Assembly: GCF_016107395.1 (NCBI RefSeq)
Contig: NZ_JAAIKO010000021.1
Location: forward strand, 1-64,000
Length of the DNA stretch: 64,000 nucleotides
Reading direction: 5' to 3'
Origin: Streptomyces fildesensis
Lineage (GTDB): Bacteria > Actinomycetota > Actinomycetes > Streptomycetales > Streptomycetaceae
This document shows, one piece after another, positions 1-7,831 of this stretch (positions are counted from its first letter, which is position 1; every line of letters starts with the position of its first letter). The translations under genes and the position numbers were made by a program. The notes below the pieces were generated by a model that was not told the origin of the DNA, ran no database searches, and saw nothing but the letters and a program-made list of their open reading frames with translations.

Positions 1-55
1 ACCGCAGGGTCTCGTACCAGAACTGGGTGTTGTCCGGGAACAGCAGCTGCTTCAT
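1..55 (-). CDS. Truncated 5-prime end of a divergent gene, possibly alpha/beta hydrolase
   Basis: Only the first 18 codons lie in the window. The ATG is at 55-53 on the minus strand, preceded by an AAGGAGAG ribosome binding site, and the reading begins MKQLLFPDNTQFWYETLR. That start resembles some actinobacterial alpha/beta-fold hydrolases, but 18 residues cannot settle the family. It is transcribed away from the TetR gene and shares its operator region, so it is the likely target of that repressor. The rest of the gene is outside the window. Confidence 0.5.
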   Translation of the reverse strand, partial: MKQLLFPDNTQFWYETLR

Positions 56-66
56 CACGCTCTCCT

Positions 67-137
67 TAAGCACAGATCTGTGCGTACGCCAGAACTGTAG
101 ACCCTCCGAGCGCAGCGAAGCAAATATTTGTGCTTAC
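67..137. promoter_or_regulatory. Paired palindromic operators between divergent genes
   Basis: Site 1 (67-86) is TAAGCACAGATCTGTGCGTA, whose core CACAGATCTGTG is a perfect palindrome. Site 2 (118-137) has the palindromic core CAAATATTTG at 121-130 and, read on the minus strand, begins GTAAGCACA like site 1. The shared TAAGCACA half-site and the position just before the TetR start suggest two binding sites for that TetR, repressing itself and the divergent gene. Confidence 0.55.
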
Positions 138-146
138 GATGTGGGG

Positions 147-740
147 GTGACCCCGAAACCGTCGACTCCCCGCATCCGCAAGAGCCCCGAGCAGGTCCGC
201 TCGGCCGTCCATCAGGCGGTCATCGACCTGCTGTCCGACCCCGGGGGCGCGGACCTGACCATTCCCGCGATCGCGCAGCGCGCCGGGGTGAACCACACCA
301 GCGTCTACCGGCGCTGGGGCAGCCGTGAGGCGCTCCTGGCCGACGTGGTCGTCGCCCGGCTCGAGCGCGACTGGCCGCTGGCGGACACCGGCACCCTGCG
401 CGGCGACCTCATCGCCTGGGCGGAAGCGGGGGTCGCGAGCATCCGCAAACCCGAAGGCCGGCTCCTCGTGCGGGCCGTCGCCCTGTCGATGCCGGGCAGC
501 GCCCCGGCGCAGGGGGAACGCGCCCAGCACTTCGAACGCCGGATCCAGTCCATCGAACGCATCCGTGAGCGGGCCGCGGCCCGCGGCGAGATCCCCCCGC
601 CCCTCGAAGAGATCCTCGACCAGCTCATCGCACCGCTCTACGTACGAGCGATCTTCGGCATCGACCCCCCGGCCACGGGCTACCCGGAACTCCTCGTGGA
701 CCGGCTGCTCAGCAACACGGGTGAGCCGGGAACGGCCTGA
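147..740 (+). CDS. TetR family transcriptional regulator
   Basis: A DNA-binding repressor of about 197 residues, normal length for the family. The N-terminal helix-turn-helix is clear (LTIPAIAQRAGVNHTSVYRRWG), followed by a helical ligand-binding domain. I use GTG 147; GTG 141 is also in frame. There is no good ribosome binding site, but TACGAT at 135-140 could be a -10 box that makes the GTG at 147 leaderless. Two related palindromes lie directly upstream, between this gene and a divergent gene cut by the window edge, so autorepression and control of that neighbour are likely. The ligand is unknown. It converges on the pirin gene. Confidence 0.85.
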   Translation: MTPKPSTPRIRKSPEQVRSAVHQAVIDLLSDPGGADLTIPAIAQRAGVNHTSVYRRWGSREALLADVVVARLERDWPLADTGTLRGDLIAWAEAGVASIRKPEGRLLVRAVALSMPGSAPAQGERAQHFERRIQSIERIRERAAARGEIPPPLEEILDQLIAPLYVRAIFGIDPPATGYPELLVDRLLSNTGEPGTA

Positions 741-760
741 GCGACCGTCACCCGAAGAAA

Positions 761-776
761 GATCCGTCCCCGGATC
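761..776. terminator. Small hairpin between convergent TetR and pirin genes
   Basis: GATCCG and CGGATC form a 6-bp perfect stem with a TCCC loop, in the 47-bp gap between two convergent genes. It is a plausible bidirectional terminator, but the stem is short. Confidence 0.4.
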
Positions 777-787
777 GAAAGCCCGGC

Positions 788-1756
788 TCAGCGCACCCGT
801 CCCCGCGGCTTCAGGGGCACGGGAGGCAGTTCCGGGGCGGGCAGCGGAGCTCCGTCGTAGCCCCTCACATCCCCGAAGCGAGAGCCGCTCATCCAGTCCG
901 AACGGGCCTGTGCGATGTCCTCGTTCGACCGACCGACGAAGTTCCACCACATGACGATCTTCTCGTCGAAGGGCTCGCCGCCGAGCAGCATCAGGCCGCT
1001 GTCCACGTCGGCGCGGATCGCGAGGTCGCGGCGGCCGCAGCCGAGGTAGAGCATCGAGCCAGGGGCGAGGCGTACGCCGTCGACCTCGGCCTCGCCGGAC
1101 ATCGTCAGGGCCGCGTACTCGAAGTCGGGGCGGAGCGGCAGGCGGGTGTCGGTGCCCGCTGCCAGGGCGAGGTCGGCGCCGACGAGGGGGGTGTGGGTGG
1201 TGCCGGGTGAGACGGCGCCGTCCAGTTCGCCCATGATGACGGTGGCGTGCAGACCGCCGCCTCCGGTGACGACCGGCAGGTCGGCGTGGTGCTCGAAGGC
1301 CGGCGCGGTGTTCCGGTGGGCCTCCGGGAGGGCGACCCAGAGTTGGGCGCCGTGCAGGAGCCGGGGGTGGTCGCGCGGCGATTCCTCGGAGTGCGAGATG
1401 GCCCGGCCGGAGGTCATCAGTCCCAGCTCGCGGGGGCGTACGGTCTGCAGACTGCCGAGGCTGTCGCGGTGCAGCACCTCGCCGTCGTGCAGCCAGCTCA
1501 CCGTCTGCAGGCCCATGTGCGGATGCGGCGGGACCTGCATCCCGGACTCGCGCGCGATGTCGTCGGGGCCGTAGTGGTCGACGAAGCACCAGGCGCCGAC
1601 CATCCGGCGGCCCAGGTTCGGCAGGAGGCGCCGTACCTGGGTGCTCTCGCCGAGCGTGACGGTGCGCGCGGTGAGGAGCTCGTGGACGGGCTCGGCCGAG
1701 ACGTCTTCGCGGCCGCCGCACACGGTCGGTGCGGGCTTCACATCGAGGTTGCTCAT
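788..1756 (-). CDS. Pirin family protein
   Basis: A bicupin protein of about 322 residues, the usual pirin length. The N-terminal cupin carries the metal-ligand pattern PPHPHMG plus HRDSLGS and ISHSE, as in iron-binding pirins; bacterial pirins include quercetinases and redox-sensing cofactors, so the exact role is open. I start at the ATG at 1756 (MSNLDVKP), which has a GGGA just upstream; an in-frame ATG six codons earlier (1774) is possible. It converges on the TetR gene and is probably cytoplasmic and monocistronic. Confidence 0.9.
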   Translation of the reverse strand: MSNLDVKPAPTVCGGREDVSAEPVHELLTARTVTLGESTQVRRLLPNLGRRMVGAWCFVDHYGPDDIARESGMQVPPHPHMGLQTVSWLHDGEVLHRDSLGSLQTVRPRELGLMTSGRAISHSEESPRDHPRLLHGAQLWVALPEAHRNTAPAFEHHADLPVVTGGGGLHATVIMGELDGAVSPGTTHTPLVGADLALAAGTDTRLPLRPDFEYAALTMSGEAEVDGVRLAPGSMLYLGCGRRDLAIRADVDSGLMLLGGEPFDEKIVMWWNFVGRSNEDIAQARSDWMSGSRFGDVRGYDGAPLPAPELPPVPLKPRGRVR

Positions 1757-1792
1757 ATCCCGATCATTGCGCACCGGCCCGCCTGGACGTCG

Positions 1793-1834
1793 GGTCCGTG
1801 CCGACGGGTCCCTGCCGACGGGTCCCTGATGCCG
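1793..1834. repeat. Three 14-bp tandem repeats
   Basis: Units 1793-1806, 1807-1820 and 1821-1834 read GGTCCGTGCCGACG, GGTCCCTGCCGACG and GGTCCCTGATGCCG. They fill the gap just after the stop of the 57-aa gene and upstream of the pirin start. Confidence 0.7.
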
Positions 1835-1842
1835 TACGCCTG

Positions 1843-2016
1843 TCAGATGCCCGGGTGCACTCCGTGGACCAGGTCCATCGCCTCGCTGGTGTAGCGCTCG
1901 CGGGCGCTGAGGTCCAGGTCGGGGAAGTAGTCCTTGAGCCGGGTGACCACCTGCTGCTCGGACTCGTGGCAGTCGCGCAGCAGGAAGATCGCCTTGTGCA
2001 GAATCGACTGGTCCAT
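1843..2016 (-). CDS. Small hypothetical protein, 57 aa
   Basis: A 57-residue acidic, probably helical protein beginning MDQSILHKAIFLLRDC. A GAGGGGGG ribosome binding site sits just before the ATG, and codon third positions are GC-rich as expected for a real gene here. No motif, membrane segment or signal peptide is visible, and I do not recognise the family. It lies between the AtuA-like gene and pirin, all on the minus strand, with about 110 bp to AtuA, so it may have its own promoter. Confidence 0.6.
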   Translation of the reverse strand: MDQSILHKAIFLLRDCHESEQQVVTRLKDYFPDLDLSARERYTSEAMDLVHGVHPGI

Positions 2017-2128
2017 CGAAATGCCCCCCTCGGAATGCCCACCCGCCTCTTGCGGTGGGCCGCTTCCTACGGTACGCAGACGACCGTCAGCACTTGGGCA
2101 AAGAGATCTACACGCCGGGCAAAGAGAT

Positions 2129-3886
2129 TCACGCTCCAGGCAAAAGATCCATGGGAATGTCGACCGGGCGGGCCCGCAGATACTCGCCCAGGCTCTTGGC
2201 CTGCGGGTCGGGGCGGGTGGAGGCGGCGACGCCCTCGCCGAGCAGGCCGTGCAGGACGAAGTTGAGGGCGCGCAGGTTGGGCAGTTCGTAGCGGACGACC
2301 TCCAGCTCGGCGGACTCCGGGAGCAGCAGCCGCAGCTCGTCGACGCCGAGGTGGGCGCGGAGCCACGCGTAGGCCTCGTCGGTGCGGGCCCACAGGCCGA
2401 TGTTGGCGTCGCCGCCCTTGTCGCCGGAGCGGGCACCGACCAGCCGCCCGAGCGGTGCCCGGACGGTGGGGCCGGACGGCACGGCCGGGCGTGGCTCGGA
2501 GCCGGCGGCCGGCCGCTCCTGACGCACCCGCGCCACCGTCGGCGGCCTCGGCACGTCCAGTCTGGTGCCGTCGGCCAGCACGACCTGGGCCGGCACCTCG
2601 TCGGCGGCGACCAGCGCGGGCCAGTACACCCCGTACTCGGTGGGCCGGGGGGACGCCTGTTCCAGATAGAAGCCGGGGTAGCTCGCCAGCGCCGTGCCGG
2701 CGACCGCGGTGAACAGCGCGCGGCCGACCTTGTCGCGGTCGGGGTCCTTGACGGTCAGCGTCAGCCGGGCGGTGTCGGCCGCGGGCCGTTCCATCCGCAG
2801 GTCGAACTCGTCGAACCGGTCGCTGCCGCCCGTCGCGTCGAGCAGGGACGCCTCCGCGAACCGCGCCTTGGCCTCGATGTCGAGGCCGGTCAGCACGAAG
2901 GTGGCGCTGTTGCGGAAGCCGCCGAGGTAGTTGAGGCAGACCTTGAGGGTGTCGGGCGCGGGCTCGCCGCGGGTGCCGGTGACCCGGACCCGGTCGGGGC
3001 CCTCCTGCTCCAGGCGCAGGGTGTCGAAGCGGGCGACGACATCGGCGTTCAGGTACTCGGGCCGCTCGATCTCGTAGAGCAGTTGCGCCGTGACGGTGTC
3101 GACGGTGACCGCGCCGCCGGTCCCCTCGTGCTTGGTGATGACGCAGGAGCCGTCGGGGTGCATCTCGGCGATGGGGAAGCCGGGGTGCACCGGGTACTCG
3201 ATCTCGGTGAAGAAGGAGAAGTTGCCGCCGGTGGCCTGGGCGCCGCATTCGATGATGTGGCCCGCGGCGACCGCCCCGGCGAGCCGGTCCCAGTCGTCGA
3301 GCGCCCAGTCGAAGGCCCAGGCGGCCGGTCCGGTGACGAGCGCGGCGTCGGTGACCCGGCCGCAGATGACCACGTCGGCGCCGGCGCGCAGCGCGCGGGC
3401 GATGCCCCAGCCGCCGAGGTACGCGTTGGCGGTGACGGGCTCGATGCCGGAGTCGGCGAGGAGCCGGCCGGTGGACAGGTTGGCGAACCCGTGACCCTTC
3501 TCGCGCAGCTCGGGGAGACGGTCGAGGAGGTCGTCGCCCTCCAGGTGGGCGATGGTGGGGTGGAGGCCGCCGAGCGCGGCCAGTTCGCCGAGTTTGGCGG
3601 CGAGTCCGGCCGGGTTGAGGCCGCCCGCGTTGACGACGACCTTGATGCCGCGTTCCAGACAGCTGCCGAGCACCTCGTGCATCTGGGCGAGGAAGGAGAC
3701 GGCGTAGCCGGCGTCGGGGTCGCGCTGCCGTGCCTTCCACAGGATCAGCATGGTCAGTTCGGCGAGGTAGTCACCGGTCAATACGTCGATCGGCCCGCCT
3801 TCGACCATCTCGCGGGCGGCGGACAGCCGGTCGCCGTAGAAGCCCGAGCAGTTGGCGATACGCAGGACGTCGAACGGTGCCGGCAT
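2129..3886 (-). CDS. AtuA-like acyclic terpene utilization family protein (DUF1446)
   Basis: A protein of 585 residues. The N-terminus has the family signature RIANCSGFYGDRLSAAREM, followed by a long DUF1446 domain and a C-terminal ferredoxin-fold AtuA-like domain (RLVGARSGDKGGDANIGLW). AtuA is needed for citronellol/geranyl degradation in Pseudomonas, but its biochemical role is not established. The ATG at 3886 has AGGAG eight bases upstream; the frame stays open 22 codons further without a better start. AtuA-like genes often sit beside acyl-CoA carboxylase genes; here none is adjacent, the nearest carboxyltransferase being 50 kb away. Confidence 0.85.
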   Translation of the reverse strand: MPAPFDVLRIANCSGFYGDRLSAAREMVEGGPIDVLTGDYLAELTMLILWKARQRDPDAGYAVSFLAQMHEVLGSCLERGIKVVVNAGGLNPAGLAAKLGELAALGGLHPTIAHLEGDDLLDRLPELREKGHGFANLSTGRLLADSGIEPVTANAYLGGWGIARALRAGADVVICGRVTDAALVTGPAAWAFDWALDDWDRLAGAVAAGHIIECGAQATGGNFSFFTEIEYPVHPGFPIAEMHPDGSCVITKHEGTGGAVTVDTVTAQLLYEIERPEYLNADVVARFDTLRLEQEGPDRVRVTGTRGEPAPDTLKVCLNYLGGFRNSATFVLTGLDIEAKARFAEASLLDATGGSDRFDEFDLRMERPAADTARLTLTVKDPDRDKVGRALFTAVAGTALASYPGFYLEQASPRPTEYGVYWPALVAADEVPAQVVLADGTRLDVPRPPTVARVRQERPAAGSEPRPAVPSGPTVRAPLGRLVGARSGDKGGDANIGLWARTDEAYAWLRAHLGVDELRLLLPESAELEVVRYELPNLRALNFVLHGLLGEGVAASTRPDPQAKSLGEYLRARPVDIPMDLLPGA

Positions 3887-4018
3887 GACGGTCACTCCTG
3901 GTCGGTGCTGGGCAGTGGTGGCCGCGCGCAGCATTTCGCGTGCAGTGGCCACCCGGCAAGGGGCCCGTACGGAGCACCCCCTCTCGCGTCGAAAGCGTAG
4001 GCCGCCTAACGTTCGTGC

Positions 4019-5194
4019 ATGAGCTCTGCAGGGACGACCCCTCCGCCGCCGGACGAAACACCTTCCACCGCCCAGGATTCCGGTTCCACCACCCCGGATT
4101 CCGGCGCCTCACGGGGTGTTCCGGCGCTGCCGGACGGATCGGGCGGGTTCGCGGCCGAGCTGCGGGACGCGATCAGCTTCCGGGCTTTCCTGCTGGTCGT
4201 CGGAGGTCTGCTGATCCAGCTGGCCTTCATCGTGTCGTACCTGGGCGCGTTCCACTCCCCCACCCCGCACCGGATCCCGGCCGCCGTCGTGGCGCCCGCG
4301 CAGGTGGCGGGCAAGGTGGCCGCACAGCTCAACGGGCTGCCGGGCGAGCCGGTGAAGGCGGTCGTGGTGGCCGACGAGGCCGAGGCGCGGCGGCAGATCA
4401 TGAACCGTACGGTGGACGCCGCGATCCTCATCAACCCGGCGGGGAAGACCGATTCGCTGCTGGTGGCGTCCGCGGGCGGCCCCTCGGTGTCGCAGACCGC
4501 CGCGCAGATCGCGCAGAGCGTCGAGAAGACCCAGCACCGGCAGGTGACGGTCACCGACATCAAGGCCCCCAACAAGGAGGACGGCCGCGGGCTGAGCTCG
4601 TTCTACCTGGTCATCGGCTGGGTGGTGGGCGGCTATCTGACCGCCTCGATCCTGGGTGTGGCGGGCGGCGCCCGGCCGGTCAACCGGCACCGTACGGCGA
4701 TCCGGCTCGGCACCCTCGCGCTCTTCTCGGTGGTCTCCGGGCTCGGCGGGGCGATCATCGTGGATCCGGTGTTCTCGGCGCTGACAGGCCACTTCGTGGC
4801 GCTGTGGGCGATCGGCGCGCTGGTGGTCTTCGCGGCCGCCGCCGTCACCACGGCTCTGCAGACGCTCTTCGGCATCATCGGCATCGGGCTGTCGATCCTG
4901 CTCTTCGTCGTGATGGGCAATCCGAGCGCGGGAGGCGTCTATCCGGCGTCGCTGCTGCCGCGCTTCTGGAGCGCGATCGGGCAGTCCCTGCCGCCGGGCG
5001 CGGGCACCACGGCGGTCCGCAACACCGTGTACTTCGGCGGGAGCGCAACGGCCGGCCCGCTGTGGGTGCTGGCGGCGTACGCGGTCGCCGGTGTCGTCGT
5101 CGCGATGGCGACCGTCGTGGTACGCGACCGCCGGGCGGGGTCCGGTACCGACGGTGTCGCGGATCCTGTCACCGGGGCGGTCACACCAGGCTGA
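4019..5194 (+). CDS. DUF3533-type multi-pass membrane protein
   Basis: A 391-residue integral membrane protein. It has a proline- and threonine-rich cytoplasmic N-terminus (about 1-45), one membrane helix (about 60-80), an extracellular domain of about 130 residues, then five to six C-terminal helices (from about 200). This layout resembles the permease half of ABC-2 exporters and the YhgE/DUF3533 group, but there is no ATPase next to it, so transport is unproven. The start lacks a clear ribosome binding site. Its stop lies inside a 28-bp tandem duplication shared with the pseudogene that follows. Confidence 0.75.
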   Translation: MSSAGTTPPPPDETPSTAQDSGSTTPDSGASRGVPALPDGSGGFAAELRDAISFRAFLLVVGGLLIQLAFIVSYLGAFHSPTPHRIPAAVVAPAQVAGKVAAQLNGLPGEPVKAVVVADEAEARRQIMNRTVDAAILINPAGKTDSLLVASAGGPSVSQTAAQIAQSVEKTQHRQVTVTDIKAPNKEDGRGLSSFYLVIGWVVGGYLTASILGVAGGARPVNRHRTAIRLGTLALFSVVSGLGGAIIVDPVFSALTGHFVALWAIGALVVFAAAAVTTALQTLFGIIGIGLSILLFVVMGNPSAGGVYPASLLPRFWSAIGQSLPPGAGTTAVRNTVYFGGSATAGPLWVLAAYAVAGVVVAMATVVVRDRRAGSGTDGVADPVTGAVTPG

Positions 5195-5226
5195 CGTGAC
5201 CGGTGCGGTCACACCGGGCTGACCTG
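5171..5226. repeat. 28-bp tandem duplication at a convergent gene junction
   Basis: 5171-5198 and 5199-5226 are adjacent direct copies that match at 25 of 28 bases; both contain GCGGTCACACC followed by GGCTGAC. Copy 1 holds the stop codon of the DUF3533 gene and copy 2 the stop codon of the oxidoreductase pseudogene. Confidence 0.8.
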
Positions 5227-5802
5227 GACGATCGCCTTGCCGGTGTTCGTCCTCGGTGAGGTGTTTGACCTTGGCGGCGGATCCGGCGCTGCCGATGACG
5301 CGCCCGGCGCCGAGCAGCCGGGCGATCTGACCGGCCGCGGTGCCGACGCCGCCGGCGGCGGCCGAGATGAACACCGTCTCCCCCGGCTGGACGCGGGCGA
5401 CCTTCGCCAGGCCGACGTACGCGCTGAGGCCGGTGCCGCCGAGCACGCTGAGGTGGCGCGCCGCGGGACTCCCGGCAGATCCGGCAGCACCCGGGCGCCG
5501 GCGGCCGTCACCAGCGCGTGGGCGTGCCAGGCGACCCGGTGCCGGACGAGGCCGCCGACGGCCGGCGCCGGGTCGTGGGACTCGACGACGCGGCCGATCG
5601 CGCGGCCGTCCAGCGGCGCGTGGAGATCCCAGCCGCCCTCGTCCATCACCTCGCGCATGCAGGGATCGACGGACAGGTAGATGTTCTCGACCGGGGCGGG
5701 ACCGGGGCCCGGTACCGGGACGGCCTCCTCGACGAAGGCGAAGTTCCCGGCGGTGGGGAGTCCCTGGGGCCGCCCGACCCGGCACGTCGGCCATGTCACC
5801 AC
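5209..5802 (-). pseudogene. Decayed NADP-dependent medium-chain oxidoreductase
   Basis: The reading is homologous to NADP-dependent alkenal/leukotriene-type reductases but is broken twice. From about 5802 the frame reads GRPQG, then NIYLSVDPCMRE, as far as VLPDLPGVP. The homology then continues in another frame as LGGTGLSAYVGLAKVARVQP and the nucleotide-binding AAAGGVGTAAGQ as far as KVKHLTE. It then jumps back to the first frame for only the family C-terminus, NTGKAIVQVSPV. So there is one frameshift plus a deletion of roughly 130-150 codons of the catalytic half. The full family length is about 335 residues, so it cannot make an active enzyme. Confidence 0.85.
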
Positions 5803-5898
5803 TCCGGAGATGGCACGGTCGCTCGCCGTGCGCGTCCTGATCCGCGAACTGCGCGCCACGCGCGCCGCCGTCACGGGCCAGGAGCCGTCCCAGGAAAC

Positions 5899-5930
5899 GC
5901 CTTTGACGCCATTGCCCAGCCTTTGACGCC
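5899..5930 (+). repeat. Two 12-bp direct repeats upstream of the ASCH-Nudix gene
   Basis: GCCTTTGACGCC occurs at 5899-5910 and again at 5919-5930, exactly 20 bp apart (two helical turns), 19 bp before the start codon. It could be a paired regulator site; this is inferred only from spacing and position. Confidence 0.45.
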
Positions 5931-5948
5931 GCGACCTAGGCTGGCTCC

Positions 5949-6917
5949 ATGGGCTCCTACGATGATCTCCCGCCGTTCGAACTCGCCTTCCCCGGTCCGC
6001 TGCGCGACCGGCTGGTCGCCGCGGTCCTGTCCGGGGAGAAGATCTCCACGACCGGGCTCGTCGAGGACTACGAGTACTGCGGCGACGCGCTGCCCGTCGT
6101 CGGCGAACGGTCCGCCCTGATCGATTCGGCGGACCGGCCGGTGGCCGTGCTGGAGACCACGGAGGTCCGCGTCCTGCCGCTCGCCGAGGTGGATCTGGCG
6201 CACGCGGTGGACGAGGGCGAGGGCGACCGGACCGTCGCGCAGTGGCGGGCGAACCATGAAGGGTTCTGGCACAGCCAGGAGATGCGCGACGCGATCGGCG
6301 ACCCGGAGTTCACCGTCACCGACGAGACCCTGGTCGTCGCCCAGCGGTTCCGCGTCGTGGAACGCCTCGACCCGGTGACCGGCGCCCCCGCCCGACCGCG
6401 TTCCGCGGACGAGCTGCTGGACATCGTCGACGAGAACGACGAGGTCGTCGGCCAGGAGCGGCGGGCCGAGGCGTACGCCCGCGGGCTGCGGCACCGCTGC
6501 GCGTTCGTGCTGGTGAAGGACGGCGAGGGACGGACGTTCGTGCACCGCCGCACCGCGGTGAAGCTGGTCTTCCCGTCGCTGTACGACATGTTCGTGGGCG
6601 GGGTCGTCGGAGCGGGCGAGACGTACGACGAGGCCGCGCTGCGGGAGGCCGAGGAGGAGCTGGGGGTGTCGGGACTGGCGCGGCCCGTACCGCTGTTCAA
6701 GTTCCTCTACGAGCGGGACGGGCACTCCTGGTGGTCCCAGGTGTACGAGGTGCGGTGCGAACTCCCGGTCTCCCCGCAGGTCGAGGAGGTCGCCTGGCAC
6801 ACCTTCCTGACCGACGGCGAGCTGGAGCGGCGGCTGTCCGAATGGGAGTGGGTCCCGGACGGCCTCGACGCGTTCCACAGGCTGCGCGAGTGGCGTGGGC
6901 GGCCTCCTGTGGCGTAG
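5949..6917 (+). CDS. ASCH domain-Nudix hydrolase fusion protein
   Basis: A 322-residue two-domain protein. Residues about 10-140 look like an ASCH domain (FPGPLRDRLVAAVLSGEK; then a conserved region with HEGFW). Residues about 155-315 are a Nudix domain with a complete Nudix box at 218-240 (G-x5-E-x7-REAEEELGV), the metal-binding signature for hydrolysing nucleoside diphosphate-X bonds; the surroundings (DENDEVVGQ, HRCAFVLV) resemble the IPP-isomerase/YfcD subgroup. ASCH proteins bind RNA or act on modified nucleosides (for example N4-acetylcytidine amidohydrolases). The fusion suggests clean-up of modified nucleotides, but the substrate is unknown. The start codon has a weak AGG upstream. 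Confidence 0.85.
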   Translation: MGSYDDLPPFELAFPGPLRDRLVAAVLSGEKISTTGLVEDYEYCGDALPVVGERSALIDSADRPVAVLETTEVRVLPLAEVDLAHAVDEGEGDRTVAQWRANHEGFWHSQEMRDAIGDPEFTVTDETLVVAQRFRVVERLDPVTGAPARPRSADELLDIVDENDEVVGQERRAEAYARGLRHRCAFVLVKDGEGRTFVHRRTAVKLVFPSLYDMFVGGVVGAGETYDEAALREAEEELGVSGLARPVPLFKFLYERDGHSWWSQVYEVRCELPVSPQVEEVAWHTFLTDGELERRLSEWEWVPDGLDAFHRLREWRGRPPVA

Positions 6918-7051
6918 TCGTCCTGGCCAAAGAACGTGCCGGCCGAAGAACGTGCCGGTGGAGGCTCCCCTCACCGCACACACGCGCGCCGGACACCGGC
7001 CGGACACCCGGCGTCCGGGTCCGGTACCGGGTCCGGACGTACAGTGACCGG

Positions 7052-7477
7052 GTGATCGTCTTCGTACGGGCGCTGCCCGGCAGGCTGCGGGCCGGGGTGT
7101 CGGCGGTCGGGCTGTGGTTCTCGCCGGCCCGGGTGCAGGCGGAGGGCGAGACGCCCGACTACCGGTTCTCGCTGGCCAACGAGCGCACGTTCCTGGCCTG
7201 GATCCGGACCGCGCTGGCGCTGATCGGCGGCGGCTTCGCGGTGGACCAGTTCCTGCCGGACCTGCCGCGGACCGTCCGGGTCGTCCTGGCGCTGGCGCTG
7301 CTGGTGGGCGGCGCGATGTGCGCGGTGCGGGCCGTCAACTACTGGGTGCGCTGCGAGCGGGCCATGCGCCGGAACGAGGACCTGCCGCTCTCCCGCTTCC
7401 CGACGCTGCTGGCCGTGCTCGTGGCGGGCATCGCGGTGGTGATGGTGGCGATCGTGCTGCTCGGCCGGGCGGGCTAG
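7052..7477 (+). CDS. YidH/DUF202 family membrane protein
   Basis: A small membrane protein of 141 residues with the DUF202 signature (RFSLANERTFLAWIRTALAL) followed by three transmembrane helices. I start at GTG 7052, which gives MIVFVRALPG; an upstream extension would be unusually long and arginine-rich. Its function is unknown; the family is widespread in actinobacteria. A second DUF202 gene follows 24 bp later, so the two form an operon and probably a heteromeric membrane unit. Confidence 0.8.
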   Translation: MIVFVRALPGRLRAGVSAVGLWFSPARVQAEGETPDYRFSLANERTFLAWIRTALALIGGGFAVDQFLPDLPRTVRVVLALALLVGGAMCAVRAVNYWVRCERAMRRNEDLPLSRFPTLLAVLVAGIAVVMVAIVLLGRAG

Positions 7478-7501
7478 GCCTTGCCGGAAAGGCCCGCGGG
7501 A

Positions 7502-7807
7502 GTGCGGGACCGCGATCCCGGTCTGCAGCCGGAGCGGACCCGGCTGGCCTGGCGGCGGACGACCCTGTCGTGCGCGGTCGCCGCGGTGCTCGCGGGCCGG
7601 CAGGCGGTCCACCGGGGGCTGTCCGGCGTGGGGATCGTGGGAGTGGCGCTCGGTGCCCTGGTCTGGCTCGCCTTCCTGCTCGTCGCCCAGCGCAGGATCC
7701 GCCTCATGGACGCGCCGCGGCCGCCCGTGATGACATCACGGGCGGCCGCGGCGGTGGTGGGGTGCACGGTGGCGCTGGCCGTCTTCGGGGCGGCCGTGCT
7801 GTGGTGA
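7502..7807 (+). CDS. DUF202 family membrane protein, second copy
   Basis: About 101 residues with the other DUF202 subfamily signature (LQPERTRLAWRRTTLSCAV) and three predicted membrane helices. GTG 7502 is preferred because GGAAAGG lies ten bases upstream; TTG 7481 would add seven residues. It lies directly behind the first DUF202 gene, a common paired arrangement in actinobacteria. Function unknown. It converges on the quinone oxidoreductase gene with a 24-bp gap. Confidence 0.8.
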   Translation: MRDRDPGLQPERTRLAWRRTTLSCAVAAVLAGRQAVHRGLSGVGIVGVALGALVWLAFLLVAQRRIRLMDAPRPPVMTSRAAAAVVGCTVALAVFGAAVLW

Positions 7808-7831
7808 CGCCCGGGCCGGGGACCGGACGGG

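Noticed and set aside
66..1721. 551-residue open frame on the minus strand
   Set aside because: Antisense and frame-shifted to the TetR and pirin genes; Arg/Pro-rich with no motif. High GC leaves such frames open by chance.
1934..4000. 688-residue plus-strand open frame
   Set aside because: Complement of the AtuA-like gene, low-complexity Gly/Ala/Val translation and no ribosome binding site.
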